DNA of 35,823 nucleotides from Halobacillus massiliensis (GCF_900166625.1 NZ_LT800499.1:687787-723609), one strand, 5' to 3'. Shown: positions 14,289 to 22,840, counted from the first letter of the stretch. Notes: a model not told the origin generated them from the sequence alone. A program made the numbers and translations.

Positions 14289-15203
14289 ATGAGAGAGGAA
14301 AAGAAAAGCGTAACTAAATTAAAGTTCAAACGCTTGATGCGCAAGAAATGGTTGTTCCCTGCTTTGTATTTAGGCGTTGCAGCTCTTGTACTAGTAGGAG
14401 TGTTCTGGTATCAGCAAAGTTCTAATGAAGTAGCTGACCAGTTCAAAGAAGGACAAAGTCAAGACGATGTTTATGTTGATCAGGAGAATCCATCTGTACC
14501 GGTAACCTCCCAAAACGAAAACCTTCAGATGCCGGTATCCGATCAGGATCAAGCCACTGTCGTAACGAAGTATTTCGACTATGAAGCAAGTGATGAAGAA
14601 CAAGAAAATGCACTAGTCCTTTACAACAATAAGTATTATCAGAGCAAAGGTATCGATATTACACAAGGTGAAGGCGAAGCATTTGATGTCACAGCTTCTC
14701 TTTCCGGTACAGTCACAGAAGTGAAAGAAGATCCGCTATACGGAAATGTGATCGAACTTACTCATGGTGATGAGGTAACTACTGTTTATTCAAGTCTAAC
14801 TGAAGTAAAGGTACAATCTGGAGATAATGTGAAACAGGGCGATGTACTTGGTCAATCTGGACAAAGTACTTTTGGAAAAGATAACGGAGTACACGTACAC
14901 TTTGAAGTCCGCAAAAACGGAGAGCCTGTTAACCCTGAGACTTTCTTCGGACAAGCCGTAAGTACAATTGAAGCTCCTGCTGCTGAAGAAGAAACTGCAG
15001 CTGCAGCTGAAGAGGATGGAACAGCTGATGAAGCTAAAGAGTCCACAAATGCTGTTGAAGGTGAAGATAGTGTAGGATCTGAAGAAAATCAATCAGATGA
15101 AAACATAGACACACCTGCAGAAGATGAAGCAGATCAAGGAACTAACGAAGCTGATGAGCCATCTTTAGATGATGAAGGTTCCAGTGAAGATACTCAGTCA
15201 TAA
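14289..15203 (+). CDS. spoIIQ: Stage II sporulation protein Q (LytM-like, degenerate)
   Basis: 304 residues: a short basic cytoplasmic tail, one membrane helix (about 22-39), a LytM/M23-like domain (about 115-215), and a very acidic Glu/Asp/Ala tail (about 230-304). SpoIIQ is the forespore half of the channel/ratchet with SpoIIIAH during engulfment. In the zinc motif the first histidine is replaced by Ser119 (SKGID, Asp123 kept), while H202-V-H204 is retained, as in the inactive B. subtilis protein. The start at 14289 follows GAGGTGA with a five-base gap; ATGs at 14268 and 14283 overlap the promoter or the ribosome binding site. The long acidic tail is unusual and fits a halophile. Confidence 0.94.
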   Translation: MREEKKSVTKLKFKRLMRKKWLFPALYLGVAALVLVGVFWYQQSSNEVADQFKEGQSQDDVYVDQENPSVPVTSQNENLQMPVSDQDQATVVTKYFDYEASDEEQENALVLYNNKYYQSKGIDITQGEGEAFDVTASLSGTVTEVKEDPLYGNVIELTHGDEVTTVYSSLTEVKVQSGDNVKQGDVLGQSGQSTFGKDNGVHVHFEVRKNGEPVNPETFFGQAVSTIEAPAAEEETAAAAEEDGTADEAKESTNAVEGEDSVGSEENQSDENIDTPAEDEADQGTNEADEPSLDDEGSSEDTQS

Positions 15204-15226
15204 GATTTAGAAAAATCTCATGTGCC

Positions 15227-15260
15227 AAAAATGGAGGCTGTTTCGGTCTCCATTTTTTTA
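15227..15260 (+). terminator. Terminator after spoIIQ
   Basis: AAAAATGGAG pairs with CTCCATTTTT around an 11-base loop and is followed by further T residues. Confidence 0.85.
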
Positions 15261-15551
15261 TTTTCCTTAGATCTGATTGATTTTCCCCATGTTCTCTGAT
15301 TATCTCCCTCAAATATAAAATCATTCTCCTGAGAGCTGGAAATTTTCTTAACCTGTTACATAAAACGAAAAACAAGCAACATGGCACCTTAAAATAGCGC
15401 ATAACTGCACATCTTAAATAATAGAATGGTCATAACCGAACTTTCGGTACCATCCAGGGTGATACAACAAGAGCTTTCAATCCAACACAGAGAAAAACCC
15501 TAACCCGTCTCAACCACCCCCTTGGATAGTCAATATCAGGAGGCGAGAGAT
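15261..15551. other. Gene-free stretch between spoIIQ and spoIIID
   Basis: About 290 AT-rich bases with no convincing gene on either strand (the gene-free interval including the terminator is 348 bases). It must contain the spoIIID promoter, expected to be sigma-E dependent, but I could not pair a -35 with a CATACA-like -10. A short CCGAA/TTCGG inverted repeat lies near 15437-15448. The minus-strand open frame at 15142-15402 runs into spoIIQ and looks spurious. Confidence 0.5.
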
Positions 15552-15830
15552 GTGCATGACTACATCAAAGAACGGACAATCAAGACTGGCGAGTACATTG
15601 TAGAGACGAAAAAAACAGTACGTATGATTGCAAAGGAGTTTGGTGTCTCCAAAAGCACCGTGCATAAAGACCTAACGGAGAGGCTTCCGGAGATCAATGC
15701 TTCCCTTGCTAAAGAAGTGAAAAAAATCTTAGAGCACCATAAAGACATCCGGCATCTTAGAGGAGGCGAAGCTACCCGGATGAAATACCAGACGCTTGGC
15801 AAAGATTCTCCTGCTGAAACCACACGTTAG
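15552..15830 (+). CDS. spoIIID: Mother-cell sporulation transcription factor SpoIIID
   Basis: 92 residues, nearly colinear with the B. subtilis protein: VHDYIKERTIKTGEYIVETK, a helix-turn-helix at about 23-42 (MIAKEFGVSKSTVHKDLTER), a helical segment, then the basic LRGGEATRMKY DNA-binding tail. It activates and represses sigma-E regulon genes and switches the mother cell towards sigma-K. The start is GTG at 15552, preceded by AGGAGGCGAG; the frame extends upstream to TTG 15522 but the family starts at this Val-His-Asp. The last ten residues differ from B. subtilis, which is normal. Confidence 0.96.
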   Translation: MHDYIKERTIKTGEYIVETKKTVRMIAKEFGVSKSTVHKDLTERLPEINASLAKEVKKILEHHKDIRHLRGGEATRMKYQTLGKDSPAETTR

Positions 15831-15994
15831 TGGAAGGCATCCTCCCGACGATTTACCCCCTCCCTATATGGAACTTTTTTCTTAAGATATTACACGAATG
15901 TTGCAAATTTATGATAGTATATAATATTAGATGTGCGGCTTTAGAGTATAGCAATAGGAAATCGTTTTTGGGAAATAGGGAGGATCTACTCACG

Positions 15995-16999
15995 ATGTTT
16001 GCAAGAGATATTGGAATCGATTTAGGTACAGCCAATGTACTTATACATGTTAAAGGGAAGGGCATTGTCCTGAATGAGCCCTCTGTTGTCGCAATGGACC
16101 GGAATACAGGCAAGGTTCTGGAGGTAGGTGAAGCAGCTCGCCGAATGGTGGGTCGTACGCCAGGAAACTTTGAAGCTATACGTCCTTTGAAAGACGGTGT
16201 GATTGCTGACTTTGATGTGACTGAAGCGATGCTGCGTCACTTTATTCAGAAGATTAATGTCAAAGGCTTCTTATCTAAGCCGCGTATGCTGATTTGCTGC
16301 CCGACGAACATTACAAAAGTTGAGCAGAAAGCGATTCGTGAAGCGGCCGAGAAGTCTGGCGGCAAAAATGTATATTTAGAAGAAGAGCCTAAGGTGGCAG
16401 CAATTGGAGCCGGAATGGATATTTTCCAGCCAAGCGGTAACATGGTCGTCGATATCGGTGGCGGGACGACGGATGTAGCCGTACTCTCAATGGGAGATAT
16501 TGTTACGGCTTCTTCTATTAAAATGGCTGGGGACAAGTTCGATGGCGAAATCTTAAATTATATTAAAAAGCAGTACAAGCTTCTAATTGGTGAGCGTACG
16601 GCGGAAAATATTAAAATGGAAGTAGCAACAGTCTTTAAGGGTTCCCGCAATGAGGAAATTGATATTCGCGGACGTGATATGGTGACAGGTCTGCCCCGTA
16701 CGATTACGGTGAATTCTGAAGAGATTGAAGGTGCGCTTCACGAGTCTGTACAATCGATTACTCAAGCGGCAAAATTTGTACTTGAGCGGACTCCGCCTGA
16801 GTTGTCTGCAGATATTATTGACCGGGGGGTTATTGTGACAGGAGGAGGCGCGCTTCTCCACGGAATCGATCAGCTGCTGGCTGAAGAGTTGAAGGTGCCA
16901 GTCTTTATAGCGGAAGATCCAATGGACTGTGTCGTAAAAGGTACAGGGATTATGCTGGATAACATCGATAAAATTACGCGTAATAAAATCGGTTCATAA
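15995..16999 (+). CDS. mbl: Rod-shape actin homologue Mbl
   Basis: 334 residues, MreB family. The phosphate-binding motifs DIGIDLGTANVLI (residues 5-17) and VVDIGGGTTDVAVLS are intact, as is TGGGALLHGID near the end. It polymerises on the inner membrane and guides elongation of the cell wall. ATG 15995 follows GGGAGGATC; the frame is open back to 15830 but that part lacks family sequence. TATAAT at 15920-15925 is a perfect -10 box; the nearest TTGCAA (15901) is only 13 bases away, so the promoter is not settled. The pairing with spoIIID upstream and flhO-flhP downstream is the usual Bacillus order. Confidence 0.97.
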   Translation: MFARDIGIDLGTANVLIHVKGKGIVLNEPSVVAMDRNTGKVLEVGEAARRMVGRTPGNFEAIRPLKDGVIADFDVTEAMLRHFIQKINVKGFLSKPRMLICCPTNITKVEQKAIREAAEKSGGKNVYLEEEPKVAAIGAGMDIFQPSGNMVVDIGGGTTDVAVLSMGDIVTASSIKMAGDKFDGEILNYIKKQYKLLIGERTAENIKMEVATVFKGSRNEEIDIRGRDMVTGLPRTITVNSEEIEGALHESVQSITQAAKFVLERTPPELSADIIDRGVIVTGGGALLHGIDQLLAEELKVPVFIAEDPMDCVVKGTGIMLDNIDKITRNKIGS

Positions 17000-17022
17000 G
17001 TTTATAAGAAGGAGCGATCGTC

Positions 17023-17841
17023 TTGCTGAGAGGATTTTACACGGCTGCGTCCGGAATGATTGCCGGACAGCGTATGCAGGAAACACTTACGAACAACATG
17101 ACTAACTCAAACACCCCGGGATACAAAGCAGATACAGGAACCTTGAGGGCTTTTCCAGAGTTACTCATACAGGAAATGGGTGCAGCCGCGATTTCGACAA
17201 GCCAGGGAGGTTTTAAGCTTCCGGTTCGAAACATTGCAGGTACTCTAAACACTGGTGTTTACATGCAGGAAACCGTGCCTGAATTTTCTCAGGGCGATTT
17301 AAGGGAGACAGGCCAGACGACAGATTTGGCTCTTTTAAATGGCAATTTACCTGATGATACAGGGTTTATCTTTTTTAATGTACAAAATGAAAACGGAGAG
17401 ATCCGTTATACCCGGAATGGGAACTTTACTATAGACAGCGAGGGTTTCCTGACAACAAATCAAGGATATTTTGTCCTTGATAATAATGGCCATCCTATTC
17501 AGACAGAAGGTCTTGATTTTACGGTGAGCAGTGATGGAACAATGGATATGGGTGGACAAGAAGTTCTTCTTGGATTATCTTACACCCCCAATGCGCTGAA
17601 TATGATTAAAGAAGGAAATAATTTATTTAGACTTGATGAAGGCGACGCTCAGAACGCGCGCGAGACGGAAGCTGATTATGAAGTCCGCCAGAAGGTTCTT
17701 GAAGGTTCAAATGTTGATCCGGCCCGGACGATGACAGAAATGATCCATACGTACCGTACCTTCGAGATGAACCAGCGGGCACTTAAAGCTTATGATCAGA
17801 GCCTGCAGCGGACCGTTAATGATATTGGAAAATTAGGGTGA
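17023..17841 (+). CDS. flhO: Flagellar hook-basal body protein FlhO
   Basis: 272 residues, FlgG/FlgF family. The N-terminal Flg_bb_rod motif (MLRGFYTAASGMIAGQRMQE, then NNMTNSNTPGYKAD) and the C-terminal SNVDPARTMTEMIHTYRTFE helix, both used to assemble rod and hook proteins, are present. In B. subtilis flhO and flhP lie downstream of mbl and encode the distal rod. The start is TTG at 17023 with AAGGAG upstream. It is separated from mbl by 23 bases with no terminator, and from flhP by 13 bases, so these may be one transcript. Confidence 0.94.
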   Translation: MLRGFYTAASGMIAGQRMQETLTNNMTNSNTPGYKADTGTLRAFPELLIQEMGAAAISTSQGGFKLPVRNIAGTLNTGVYMQETVPEFSQGDLRETGQTTDLALLNGNLPDDTGFIFFNVQNENGEIRYTRNGNFTIDSEGFLTTNQGYFVLDNNGHPIQTEGLDFTVSSDGTMDMGGQEVLLGLSYTPNALNMIKEGNNLFRLDEGDAQNARETEADYEVRQKVLEGSNVDPARTMTEMIHTYRTFEMNQRALKAYDQSLQRTVNDIGKLG

Positions 17842-17854
17842 GGAGTAAAAGACT

Positions 17855-18667
17855 ATGAATCTTTCAATGATCCAGGCTTCCAATACGCTGGGACAGCTGC
17901 AGCATAAGCTTGATCAGATCGGACACAATTTATCTAATACAAGCACCACCGGTTACAAAAGCAGACAATCAAACTTCTCCTCCATGCTCACCCAGCAGAT
18001 AAATAACCAATCCAATGTGCAGGCAGAAGACAGCAGGCTGACACCAAACGGCATCCGTTCTGGGGCTGGAGCTAAAATTGGTCATACAAACCTCAATTTA
18101 ACGCGTGGGACTTTTCAACAGACAAATAGAGAACTCGATACGGCCTTAAAACAGGAGAACCACCTGTTCAAGGTACAAAAGGAGTCTTCTGCTGGTCTTA
18201 AGACTGAATATACGAGAGCGGGAAACTTTTATTTAAATGTACTGGAAAATGGGAATATGCTGCTGACTACTTCAGCGGGAGATCCGATTCTTGGAGTGAA
18301 TGAAGAGCCGATTGTGATCGAAGGAAATGCAGAGGATATTACGTTTCGAGAAGATGGAGCCGTCCTTGTGACACGGAATGGAACGATAGCTGTAGAGGGG
18401 CAGCTTGGTGTCATGGAAGCTATTCGTCCAGGAGTATTAGAATCTGTGGGTGGGAACCACTTCAAGCTTCCAGAGAATATGGATACTGGTGGAATCTTAC
18501 AGCAGGCAGACGCCCAAATAGTAACAGGAATGCTCGAATCATCTAATGTTGATTTAGCCCGGGAAATAACAGAATTACAAACCGTACAGAAGGGTTATGA
18601 ATTTAATACCCGTTCCATCTCAATGGGCGATCAGATGATGGGGCTCGTCAATCAGTTAAGATCATAA
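17855..18667 (+). CDS. flhP: Flagellar hook-basal body protein FlhP
   Basis: 270 residues, paralogue of the preceding gene: N-terminal rod motif (GQLQHKLDQIGHNLSNTSTT, then GYKSRQ) and C-terminal SNVDLAREITELQTVQKGYE helix. It is expected to form the distal rod with FlhO. ATG at 17855 preceded by TGAGGAG, which overlaps the flhO stop, so translation is probably coupled. Confidence 0.93.
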   Translation: MNLSMIQASNTLGQLQHKLDQIGHNLSNTSTTGYKSRQSNFSSMLTQQINNQSNVQAEDSRLTPNGIRSGAGAKIGHTNLNLTRGTFQQTNRELDTALKQENHLFKVQKESSAGLKTEYTRAGNFYLNVLENGNMLLTTSAGDPILGVNEEPIVIEGNAEDITFREDGAVLVTRNGTIAVEGQLGVMEAIRPGVLESVGGNHFKLPENMDTGGILQQADAQIVTGMLESSNVDLAREITELQTVQKGYEFNTRSISMGDQMMGLVNQLRS

Positions 18668-18685
18668 TGTAAGGAGAATATGTCA

Positions 18686-18934
18686 ATGGCAACAGAGGAG
18701 AAACAACTAAGAAAACAAAAGAAAGAGCAGAAGCCAAAGGATCAGCGGTTAAAAACAGAACGGCGCCGTTTAATTCCCATTTGGCTGCGAATTGTAATAG
18801 TCGTCGTTCTTAGTGTTATCGCTCTTGCAGCAGGATTGATGATCGGTTATGGGGTGCTGGGAGACGGTGAGCCGCTGGATGCCCTGAAATGGTCAACATG
18901 GCAGAGAATTATCGATTTTATATCAGGTATGTAG
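18686..18934 (+). CDS. EpuA-family single-pass membrane protein (often mislabelled RNA polymerase beta subunit)
   Basis: 82 residues: a highly basic N-terminus of Lys/Glu/Gln (about 1-28), one membrane helix (about 33-56), then a short tail ending WSTWQRIIDFISGM. This is the DUF/EpuA family that databases often title 'DNA-directed RNA polymerase subunit beta'; it has no relation to RpoB. Function unknown. I start at ATG 18686 because AAGGAG (18671-18676) is nine bases away; ATG 18680 is only three bases from it. It follows flhP by 18 bases and is probably the last gene of that transcript. Confidence 0.75.
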   Translation: MATEEKQLRKQKKEQKPKDQRLKTERRRLIPIWLRIVIVVVLSVIALAAGLMIGYGVLGDGEPLDALKWSTWQRIIDFISGM

Positions 18935-18970
18935 AAAAACACGAGCTTTTTTCGGAGCTCGTGTTTTTTT
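18935..18970. terminator. Bidirectional terminator between convergent genes
   Basis: AAAAACACGAGCT pairs with AGCTCGTGTTTTT, 13 bp around an eight-base loop. A tracts and T tracts on the two arms allow termination of the plus-strand flhP unit and of the minus-strand lipoprotein gene ending at 18981. Confidence 0.9.
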
Positions 18971-18980
18971 ATTGGAAAAA

Positions 18981-19385
18981 TTATTTAACACTATCGATGA
19001 CCGGACTTTCAATAATAGGAGTGCCTGCATCATCTGTTCCCTGGAATGTTCCATAAACTTCTACGATTTCGCCTGTTTCATAGTTAGCGTCTGGGTCTAT
19101 ATTTTCTACATTATATGTACCATATCCGCCTTCTTCTTCAGTTGTTACTACATAGCTGCTTTTGTCTTCAGATGTCTCTTCGGCTGTAATAGCTCCTGAG
19201 ATCGAAATTTTTTCGCCAACTTCCACTTCACCGCCGGAAACTGTTACATAATCAACGGCCATTGCTTCTTTTCTTAATTGTTCATCGAGTTCCTGCTGGG
19301 TTGGTTTTTCTTCATTAGCACTTGTACTTGCTGAACAGCCGATTAGGGTTGCCGTTAAACCAAATATAATCAGGTATTTTTTCAT
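18981..19385 (-). CDS. Exported lipoprotein, OB-fold-like, unknown function
   Basis: 134 residues on the minus strand. A type II signal peptide ends at the lipobox LIGC (Cys17), so the protein should be anchored to the outer face of the membrane. After an acidic linker the mature part (about 47-130) is a run of predicted beta strands with spaced glycines (GEKISISGAI, YVVTTEEEGGYGTYNVEN, GEIVEVYGTFQG), which resembles exported OB-fold/tRNA_anti-like domains. This is a weak structural guess; no specific function can be given. Strongly acidic overall. AGGCTTG/GGAGG precedes the ATG. It is alone and convergent with the flhP unit. Confidence 0.75.
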   Translation of the reverse strand: MKKYLIIFGLTATLIGCSASTSANEEKPTQQELDEQLRKEAMAVDYVTVSGGEVEVGEKISISGAITAEETSEDKSSYVVTTEEEGGYGTYNVENIDPDANYETGEIVEVYGTFQGTDDAGTPIIESPVIDSVK

Positions 19386-19669
19386 TGCTCAAGCCTCCAT
19401 GTTGGTTTTATAACATCTATTTCGATAGGAGAATCCCATTTCCTTCAACAAAGATTGTCGTCAAGTGAGAAAAATACCGACAGTGCTCGCGTAAAAACGA
19501 GGGTTTAAGATTAAAGGTCTACAAGAGGGAAAGAGGCTGAAAATCAATAATTAGAGCTCATTTTTTATAGCTTTTCGCTGGAACACATCCAGGATTTCTT
19601 TAGGTTTTTTATGACCCAATTTGTGGAATTAACTCAGTATTAGAAAAAACAGGGGGAGGGAAAAAGCTG

Positions 19670-20980
19670 GTGAAAACCGAGGTATTTATTGCAGGGGGAG
19701 GAGTCGGCGGTCTGGCATTAGCCGCGAAGCTTGCAAGCCGAGGGGTACACGTGACGGTTGCCGAGCAGCTGAAATCAAAGTCGAGGGCCTATAAAGGTGA
19801 ACTGCTGCAGCCCAAAACACTGGAAATTCTGGATCGTATCGATGTTCTCGAACAAATCGAAGCCAGCGGCCACATTATCGATCAGCTCCGTTTTCAGGAG
19901 ATTAAACACTGTCATGGACAGGAGCCTGAGAGCATGCAGATGACTGAGCTGAATTACAGCAGAGTAGCCAGTCCTTATGGCCATGCCCTGATGGTCCCCC
20001 ATGAAATGACGAAAGATATCCTTCGAGCAAAAGCGCAGGAATATGAGGAATACTTTCATTACCTGCCAGGAGCGCGGTTTCAAGGCTTTGAGAAGGGTAT
20101 GGCTAAAGTCCGCCAGAAAAAAGAAACACTAAACATAGAAGCGGATGTCTATATCGGAGCAGAGGGACGCTCATCTCCAACGCGGGAAGCGATGAATGTA
20201 AATATTAAGCGCAAAGAGTACAATCATCACTTTTTAACAGTGACGATTCCTCGTCCGGAAACTTTTACAAAGGGAAAAATCATCACAACTACAGACTGTT
20301 TTCTCGGGCTTTTTCCATTACCTGATAATGAAGTCAGAACTGTTTATTTAATTAAAGCCGGGGAATTTAAAAGAATTAAAGAAAAAGGTTTGGAATATGT
20401 GTATCGTGCATATGGCGACTTGGAACCCGAGCTGAAACAAACCGTTAAAGCTATAACAGACTGGAAGGATATTCAGCTAATGATTCCTTATACCTATCAT
20501 GTTGACCGCTATGTATCGGGTAACTTGGCTCTGGTAGGAGATGCAGCCCATACCGTCCATCCTATGGCGGGAGAAGGGATGAACCTTGCCATACAGGATG
20601 CTGATATTTTAGGGGAACTGCTCGCCTGGTGCAAAGAAGAGAACAAGGACTTCCACCAGTATTTGCACTATTATGAATCTGTACGCAAGCCGCGTGTCTC
20701 ATTTTTACTGGCATTAAGTCATATGTCTGCACTCGTTTACTCCTTTCCCAATCCATGGTGGAGAAAGCTGAGAATGCGAGCGGTCCAGCGCATTTATGAT
20801 GATGACCAGCTTCATGTGAAGCAGATGCTGAATATTTCCGGCCTTGGCATGTGGGATTTTTCACTGCTTGACCGTGCGATTCAAGGAAGTGTGCTGCCAC
20901 CGAGGAGGAAAACAATCTCCGATCAGAAACAGCTGAACAGGTTATTTCATGAAAAGGAAGATTATCCATGGAAATTTTAA
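19670..20980 (+). CDS. FAD-dependent monooxygenase (UbiH/PHBH-like)
   Basis: 436 residues, class A flavoprotein monooxygenase. The Rossmann fingerprint GGGVGG is at residues 9-14, and the second FAD/ribityl motif is VGDAAHTVHPMAGEGMN at about 291-307. The family hydroxylates aromatic, quinone or polyketide substrates with NAD(P)H and O2; the substrate here cannot be told from sequence. The start is GTG 19670 with GGGGGAGGG nine bases upstream. It lies 18 bases before a SAM-dependent methyltransferase, and the pair suggests hydroxylation followed by O-methylation of a small molecule. No cyclase, polyketide synthase or prenyltransferase is beside it. Confidence 0.85.
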   Translation: MKTEVFIAGGGVGGLALAAKLASRGVHVTVAEQLKSKSRAYKGELLQPKTLEILDRIDVLEQIEASGHIIDQLRFQEIKHCHGQEPESMQMTELNYSRVASPYGHALMVPHEMTKDILRAKAQEYEEYFHYLPGARFQGFEKGMAKVRQKKETLNIEADVYIGAEGRSSPTREAMNVNIKRKEYNHHFLTVTIPRPETFTKGKIITTTDCFLGLFPLPDNEVRTVYLIKAGEFKRIKEKGLEYVYRAYGDLEPELKQTVKAITDWKDIQLMIPYTYHVDRYVSGNLALVGDAAHTVHPMAGEGMNLAIQDADILGELLAWCKEENKDFHQYLHYYESVRKPRVSFLLALSHMSALVYSFPNPWWRKLRMRAVQRIYDDDQLHVKQMLNISGLGMWDFSLLDRAIQGSVLPPRRKTISDQKQLNRLFHEKEDYPWKF

Positions 20981-20998
20981 AAAAGAAGGAGTCATCAT

Positions 20999-22072
20999 AT
21001 GAATGAATGGATCCATGCTATACAGGCACGCAAATGGATGAAAAAGAACGAATCTTTTCTTCCGGTCTGGCATGCTTACGTAGGGGCAGAGCTGGACTTA
21101 TTTCACCATTTTAAAAAAGCACGTACAGTGGAAGACGTAAGCAAAGAAACGGGATTTCCAATTGATTTGCTCGCTTCATGGACAAACGTAGGGGTAGCCG
21201 TTAAGCATTTAAAAAGGCGCCCGAACCAGACGTTTCGCACATCGAAAAGGCGCTGTGCCTCTCTTGTAGGAAATAACGTTTCACCAGGAGTAAAAGCTCT
21301 GCTCAAAGAAATTATGGAGCTTCATATGCCGACACTGCTGAATTATCCGGAGTACATGAGATCGGAGAAGAGAGCTCGGTTTGATCATGAGCGTCATGGA
21401 GGGATAGTGGCAGAAACTTCTTCACTTCTCGAGCATTTCGCTATCAAAAAGATTAAGAAAATGATCGCTGACCGGCAAGTCACTCGTATTGTTGATTTAG
21501 GCTGCGGACATGGAGGCTACTTACGGAAATTAGCCGATGAGCACCCGGAAGTGGAGATGATCGGGGTTGATATTAATCAGGTTGTCATTGAAGAAGCGCG
21601 TGAGAAGTCACAGAATTATGAGCATGTCCACTTTGATGTAGGCGATATCCACTCATGGAGACCGGAAGAAGGAAAAGCTGATGTCATCCTGTTGCATAAT
21701 ATTTTTCATTATATACATCCAGATTCACGTCAGGGGCTGCTTGATCACCTGAACAGTTACTTATCGAAAGACGGGCTGATCTCTGTTATTACACCTATAA
21801 GTGAAACAGAACATGGCGAGGCCTTTTCTTCGGCTTTCAACAGCTTTTTTGTTGCCCATTCAAACCTTTTTGCACTTCCTACAAAAAATCAGCTGCGGCA
21901 GATTACGGCAGACTGCCAATTTGAGCTTTTTGACTTAGATCCGATTATAAAGGAAGGCTCCTGGTTTACGTTCTGGCTGAGTCCGGGAATTACCCTGCAG
22001 GATCTCAGGCAGACACAGATAGCCGGCAGTTCAGAGCAGACACTGACAAGGCAGCAGCAAATGTCGTCCTGA
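20999..22072 (+). CDS. Class I SAM-dependent methyltransferase, O-methyltransferase-like
   Basis: 357 residues. The N-terminal part (about 1-110) looks like the helical dimerisation/winged-helix domain of small-molecule O-methyltransferases; the SAM site is VDLGCGHGGYLRKLA at about 165-179, followed by EMIGVDINQ and ILLHNIFHYIHP. Methyl acceptor unknown. AAGAAGGAG precedes the ATG. Its stop is followed by a terminator it shares with a minus-strand gene. Together with the upstream monooxygenase it forms a two-gene tailoring unit (inference). Confidence 0.85.
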   Translation: MNEWIHAIQARKWMKKNESFLPVWHAYVGAELDLFHHFKKARTVEDVSKETGFPIDLLASWTNVGVAVKHLKRRPNQTFRTSKRRCASLVGNNVSPGVKALLKEIMELHMPTLLNYPEYMRSEKRARFDHERHGGIVAETSSLLEHFAIKKIKKMIADRQVTRIVDLGCGHGGYLRKLADEHPEVEMIGVDINQVVIEEAREKSQNYEHVHFDVGDIHSWRPEEGKADVILLHNIFHYIHPDSRQGLLDHLNSYLSKDGLISVITPISETEHGEAFSSAFNSFFVAHSNLFALPTKNQLRQITADCQFELFDLDPIIKEGSWFTFWLSPGITLQDLRQTQIAGSSEQTLTRQQQMSS

Positions 22073-22096
22073 TTGAGGAAAAAAGAAACAAACAAT

Positions 22097-22137
22097 AAAA
22101 ACCGCAGCTGGCATAAGGGCCGCTACGGTTTTTTTCT
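22097..22137. terminator. Bidirectional terminator
   Basis: AAAACCG pairs with CGGTTTT, extended by AGC/GCT past one mismatch, followed by T residues on the plus strand and preceded by A residues. It separates the methyltransferase gene from the convergent small membrane gene at 22123-22269, whose stop lies inside the element. Confidence 0.7.
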
Positions 22138-22269
22138 GCCGCGAACAAGTTTCATAATAATAATAATGGCTGCTACAATAAGCAATAAGTTTATCAGACC
22201 GCCGGCTATGTCGAGCATAAGACCTAAAAGCCAGACGACAAGTATAATAACTACGATAGTCCAAAGCAT
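22123..22269 (-). CDS. lmo0937-family small membrane protein
   Basis: 48 residues on the minus strand, almost wholly hydrophobic with two membrane segments (about 3-20 and 24-42) and a basic end, RGRKKP. Pattern LWTIVVIILVVWLLGLMLD followed by GGLINLLLIVA matches the widespread lmo0937 family of Firmicutes, often stress-induced; function unknown. The start at 22269 follows GAAGGAGGG; an upstream in-frame ATG at 22341 would add 24 unrelated residues and has no site. It is divergent from fabZ. Confidence 0.72.
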   Translation of the reverse strand: MLWTIVVIILVVWLLGLMLDIAGGLINLLLIVAAIIIIMKLVRGRKKP

Positions 22270-22350
22270 GATTGTCCCTCCTTCTTTAGATGATGATCTT
22301 CTCATTCCATTTCCTAAAACAAACGAAATCAAACCTGTCACAGAAAAACT

Positions 22351-22379
22351 TTGTCCTTTCAGCAGGCTGCCTTTATAAT
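22351..22379 (+). promoter_or_regulatory. Sigma-A promoter of fabZ
   Basis: TTGTCC (22351-22356), a 17-base spacer, and a perfect TATAAT (22374-22379), 32 bases before the ATG. The best sigma-A match in the window. Confidence 0.72.
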
Positions 22380-22410
22380 AGGAGTAGTTTGTACGGAAAG
22401 GAGCATTTCT

Positions 22411-22833
22411 ATGCTAGACATTCAGCAAATTAAAGAAATTATCCCCCATCGCTATCCCTTCCTGTTGATCGATCAGGTGGAAGAAATTGAAGAAGGAAAG
22501 CGAGCGGTCGGCTATAAAAACGTAACGATAAATGAACCATTTTTCCAGGGGCATTTTCCCGACTACTCAGTAATGCCCGGAGTATTGATTACAGAAGCGC
22601 TTGCACAGATGGGTGCTGTCGCTATGCTGAAAAAAGAAGAAAATCAAGGGAAGCTCGCTTTTTTTACAGGAATCGATAAATGCCGCTTCAAACGACAAGT
22701 AAAGCCGGGAGACCGCCTGAAGCTTGAAGTTGAGATCGTCCGTCTCAAGGGCCCGATCGGCAAAGGTAAAGCAACAGCCAGCGTTGATGGTGAAGTCGCC
22801 TGTGAAGCTGAAATAATGTTTGCCCTTAAATAA
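22411..22833 (+). CDS. fabZ: (3R)-hydroxyacyl-ACP dehydratase FabZ
   Basis: 140 residues, hot-dog fold. It dehydrates 3-hydroxyacyl-ACP in type II fatty acid synthesis in the cytoplasm. Catalytic His48 ([14 protein letters not shown]) and Glu62 ([11 protein letters not shown]) are present with the usual 14-residue spacing, and the N-terminal [11 protein letters not shown] motif is intact. ATG 22411 follows GGAAAGGAG. In B. subtilis fabZ also lies downstream of flhP, so the order is kept with the accessory genes inserted between. Confidence 0.97.
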   Translation: MLDIQQIKEIIPHRYPFLLIDQVEEIEEGKRAVGYKNVTINEPFFQGHFPDYSVMPGVLITEALAQMGAVAMLKKEENQGKLAFFTGIDKCRFKRQVKPGDRLKLEVEIVRLKGPIGKGKATASVDGEVACEAEIMFALK

Positions 22834-22840
22834 AACAGAT

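Noticed and set aside
15142-15402. Minus-strand open frame across the spoIIQ end
   Set aside because: It overlaps the spoIIQ coding end and its terminator, with no ribosome binding site and no family resemblance.
15901-15925. TTGCAA and TATAAT before mbl as one promoter
   Set aside because: The spacer is 13 bases, too short for a sigma-A promoter; only the -10 is convincing, so no promoter feature is listed.
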